From an uncultured Eubacteriales bacterium (GTDB taxonomy: Bacteria; Bacillota; Clostridia; Oscillospirales; QAMX01): a DNA stretch of 64,000 nucleotides. The notes under the pieces are model-generated. The model ran no database searches, was not told where the DNA came from, and saw nothing but the letters and a program-made list of their open reading frames with translations. The translations under genes and the position numbers were made by a program. Within the stretch, counting starts at the first letter, position 1, and the number at the start of each line of letters is the position of its first letter. Below, in pieces: positions 61,522-64,000 of this stretch. The stretch covers positions 1 through 64,000 of the forward strand of contig CAJLFQ010000003.1 of NCBI GenBank assembly GCA_905205975.1. The letters are read 5' to 3'.

Positions 61522-62415
61522 TCAGTTTTTGGCATCGGTGTCGCAGCCATAGGCGGTGTGCAGCAAAGCAGCGACCGGATCAGCCCGGCGGGGTGCAAAG
61601 AAAACCGGCACCACGGCCAGCGTGAAGAGAAAGCCGTAAAGGAAAATCAGGGCGTCCGTTACGCCGGCATTTGCAAACGTCGTTCCGTTTGCAAGCAGGC
61701 GGAGGCAGTTCAGTCCGCGGCCCAGAAAAGCCGTCGTGCAGAAAAAGAGATTGACTGCCACGGCCAAATAGACGCGCATTGCACTTTTTCGGCCGTACAA
61801 ATACCCGGAACAGGCAAAAAACATCAGAATCATCGTAATCAAAGCGGCGATGTCATAAAAATAAGCGCTGACGGACGGGTTGGAGGAGACATCACGGTAT
61901 ACTTCAATCAGACGGAAGCTGGCCCAGAAAACAAGCAGCAGCGAAGCGGTTCCAATCGGCGAGCCGCCTTCAACCGGCTGAGACAGCTTTTTCAGGACAG
62001 GCACCGTGAGCAGCGTTGAAGCAAACAGGAGAAGACCGTTGAGCATCCCCCAGACCGAAACGTGCTGTACCGCTGTGATTAGAACGGCGATGGTTCCGGC
62101 CGTACCGGCTGCGGCGGCGCAGACGGCAAAGAGGATGGTCGGAACGCCAATGGCGCCGACAATGACGGCGTTTGAAGGAAAGAGACGGTTTTTCGCCGCC
62201 AGCAGCGCGATTACGCCCAACGCGGCCAACATACAAACGCAGAGCAGAAGCAGTATCAGGCTGCTGCGTTCCCCGGGAATGGCCAGCCCCTGCGCATCAA
62301 ATCCGTCGCGCAGCTGGATCCATCGAACCAAACCGCCAAAAATACCGGCCAGCAGCATCAAAAACAAAAATGCGCCTTTTTCCAGCTTTGCGTTCTTTTC
62401 GTTTGTCAATTTCAT
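61522..62415 (-). CDS. Polytopic membrane protein, unknown
   Basis: 297 residues with about eight hydrophobic segments (first near 14-34, FLFLMLLAGIFGGLVRWIQL). No motif that I recognise. Its ATG overlaps the stop of the D,D-carboxypeptidase gene (ATGA at 62412-62415), so the pair is translationally coupled and may share a role at the envelope. Confidence 0.75.
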   Translation of the reverse strand: MKLTNEKNAKLEKGAFLFLMLLAGIFGGLVRWIQLRDGFDAQGLAIPGERSSLILLLLCVCMLAALGVIALLAAKNRLFPSNAVIVGAIGVPTILFAVCAAAAGTAGTIAVLITAVQHVSVWGMLNGLLLFASTLLTVPVLKKLSQPVEGGSPIGTASLLLVFWASFRLIEVYRDVSSNPSVSAYFYDIAALITMILMFFACSGYLYGRKSAMRVYLAVAVNLFFCTTAFLGRGLNCLRLLANGTTFANAGVTDALIFLYGFLFTLAVVPVFFAPRRADPVAALLHTAYGCDTDAKN

Positions 62416-63836
62416 TCACCCTTTTCTGATTTCTGTGGTTTGTCTGCATCGTCTGCCGGCTTTTTCGGCGATTGAGCGCCCTGCTTTTTGCTGTACCGGT
62501 ATGCGGAGATCAAAATGACAACGCCGTAAATCATGGCGCAGACAATGGCGACGCATAATAAAATCAGCAGAAAACGAATGATGGTCCCGGCAAAAGTCCG
62601 GCTTCTCTGCGTGCCGGCGGATGCCGTTACGGAAACATCGCCCGGACGGGGCGTCGTGGCAGCCTGCGAACCGGAGGCGTCTGTGACGGCAGACGTCAGA
62701 TAATCGCTGCGGGAAACGACGGAAGCGTGTCCGACGGGGAAGCCGTGGTCGTAAAGCTCAACGGAACCGAAAACAGTCCCTGCGGGCGCCGGATCGGAAA
62801 TCAAATCGGGGATGTCATAGATGGCCTCAAACGTCAGCGGATCGTCCGACTTGTGGCACAGCACGGAGAAGGATTCCGGCTCCAGCATCAGCGTTCCGCC
62901 TGCAGCCGTCGGCACGGATTTGGCCAAGTCAATGGTATTGTCTACGGTTTTCAGCGTCAGGTTTTCAGCAAAGGAATCGACGAGCGCAGAGGTGTCTTTG
63001 AATGTGGTTCCCTTCGGCGCTTTCATCACGGTGATGATGAACTGCATGCCGTCCACCTCGGACAGCGTCGCCAGCGTGTTCCCGGCCGGCGTGGTATAGC
63101 CGGTTTTGCCGCAGACGACTTTGCTGTTGTAGATGCCGGAGCGGGTCAAGAGCAGATCGTTGGTCGTCACTAGGTGGCGCGTTTCACTGCATTTGTTGGT
63201 CGGCGGGATGTCATAGGTCGGCGTGGACATGACCTCGACCAGAAACGGATGGCGGATGCATTCCCGCATCAGCGTCGCCAGATCGCGTGCGCTCATATAA
63301 TGCTGCTCGTCGTGGAGGCCGTTGGTCGTTACAAAATGCGTGTTGGTCATGCCGAGCTCTGCGGCGCGTTCGTTCATCAAAATGAGGAAATCCTCTGCAC
63401 TGCCTGCCAGATATTCCGCCATGCCGAGGCACGCCTCGTTGGCGCTGGGGAGAAGGATGGCGTAGAAGACCTGACGGACGGTGAGCTGTTCGCCGACGTC
63501 AATCGCGATGTGCATGGTGTCCCGCGGAATGCCGTAAACAGCTTCCCGCGAGAAGGTAATGACGTCATCCAGTGAAGCCAGTCCGGCTTCTACACGCTCT
63601 GCGGCAATCAATGCCGTCATGAGTTTGGTGGTGCTGGCCGGATAAAGCTTTTCATCGGCATTCTTTTCGAGAAGGATGGTGCCGGTGTTCAATTCCATGG
63701 CAAAAGCGGCATAACCGGATACACTCGGCAGCGGGTCGGCGCCGCAGGCATCCCCATAGGCAGCCGCAGCGCGCGGCGCAAACGTGAGGATCGGAATCAG
63801 GGCGAGGAGAAGGGCGAAAAACCTCTTGTGTTTCAC
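62412..63836 (-). CDS. dacA: D-alanyl-D-alanine carboxypeptidase (PBP5/DacA type)
   Basis: 474 residues. Signal peptide about 1-26 (FFALLLALIPILTFAPRAAAA). Peptidase S11 motifs: Ser68-x-x-Lys71 (STTK), SAN in LLPSANEACLGM, and CGKTGYTTPAG. A PBP5-like beta domain follows. Near residue 430 a membrane helix (LILLCVAIVCAMIYGVVILI) replaces the usual amphipathic anchor, ending in a basic, Lys/Asp-rich tail. The enzyme trims the terminal D-Ala of peptidoglycan pentapeptides. Confidence 0.93.
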   Translation of the reverse strand: MKHKRFFALLLALIPILTFAPRAAAAYGDACGADPLPSVSGYAAFAMELNTGTILLEKNADEKLYPASTTKLMTALIAAERVEAGLASLDDVITFSREAVYGIPRDTMHIAIDVGEQLTVRQVFYAILLPSANEACLGMAEYLAGSAEDFLILMNERAAELGMTNTHFVTTNGLHDEQHYMSARDLATLMRECIRHPFLVEVMSTPTYDIPPTNKCSETRHLVTTNDLLLTRSGIYNSKVVCGKTGYTTPAGNTLATLSEVDGMQFIITVMKAPKGTTFKDTSALVDSFAENLTLKTVDNTIDLAKSVPTAAGGTLMLEPESFSVLCHKSDDPLTFEAIYDIPDLISDPAPAGTVFGSVELYDHGFPVGHASVVSRSDYLTSAVTDASGSQAATTPRPGDVSVTASAGTQRSRTFAGTIIRFLLILLCVAIVCAMIYGVVILISAYRYSKKQGAQSPKKPADDADKPQKSEKGE

Positions 63837-63884
63837 GGCGGAAAAAACCTCCAGTCTGTATGCAAGAAATTTCGTTTACTCTAT

Positions 63885-63913
63885 ATTCTACCATTTTATG
63901 TATCGTTTGTCAA
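63885..63913 (-). promoter_or_regulatory. SigA promoter of dacA
   Basis: Minus strand TTGACA (63908-63913), 17 bp, TAGAAT (63885-63890). Confidence 0.85.
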
Positions 63914-64000
63914 AGTGTTTTTTGTTGCACGGCAGGGGCGGCGGTTCATTTTCCAAAACATGCCGCTTTGAAAAGTGGTTTTGACAAAAAACGAACCCGG

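Noticed and set aside
63981..63986. TTGACA near the right edge, possible plus-strand -35 box
   Set aside because: The window ends before a -10 box could be seen.

Overview
The window is a chromosomal segment of a Gram-positive anaerobe of the class Clostridia, most likely an Oscillospiraceae or Christensenellales relative. This is inferred from the T-box leader, the Firmicutes-type L10 leader, the many SigA promoters with near-consensus TTGACA-17-TATAAT, an RNase J, an oxygen-independent gene set with no respiratory chain, strong Shine-Dalgarno (SD) sites and moderately high GC. No phage, insertion sequence, CRISPR array or rRNA is visible. There is one tRNA (Pro, CGG).

Layout: 1-6370 (minus) is the F1Fo ATP synthase operon atpB-E-F-A-G-D-C. 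It has no separate delta gene; the C-terminal half of delta appears fused to the front of alpha. 6559-9950 (plus) holds a Crp/Fnr regulator, guaB and a sugar isomerase/epimerase-like gene. 10006-11935 holds metY plus an Rrf2 regulator with a palindrome at the promoter. 12076-19119 is a housekeeping/accessory mix: Fe-S aldo/keto reductase, tRNA-Pro, LysR with a divergent aspartate aminotransferase, a DUF1275 membrane protein, a vWA protein, a GNAT and a macro-domain protein. 19224-24983 holds an ABC exporter, a GH92-like mannosidase and a polysaccharide deacetylase. 25026-27689 is a T-box leader (specifier read here as GTC, valine) ahead of an XRE-cupin regulator and an acyl-CoA synthetase.

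28008-40484 is the most unusual block. A single promoter and a folded leader of about 220 nt precede eight genes: a 1029-residue substrate-binding protein with two carbohydrate-module-like domains, two permeases, an NHL/TPR-like anchored protein, a Yip1-like membrane protein, a 984-residue DUF5696 protein and a second pair of permeases. There is no ABC ATPase and no regulator gene. It looks like a cell-surface glycan capture, processing and import machine.

40510-45724 is the cell-shape operon zapA-maf-mreC-mreD-pbp2-minD-like. 45753-46257 is methylglyoxal synthase. 46298-50005 is the rpmG-secE-nusG-rplK-rplA-rplJ-rplL operon with an attenuator-like leader and an L10 leader. 50231-54572 holds an SGNH hydrolase, a PHP phosphatase and a sugar-nucleotidyltransferase carrying a degenerate phosphomannomutase domain. 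54589-56684 is RNase J with a long folded leader. 56730-63913 (minus) holds a PrsA-like foldase, Mfd, a membrane protein and a D,D-carboxypeptidase.

All assignments come from reading the sequence and from family knowledge. No database search was run.
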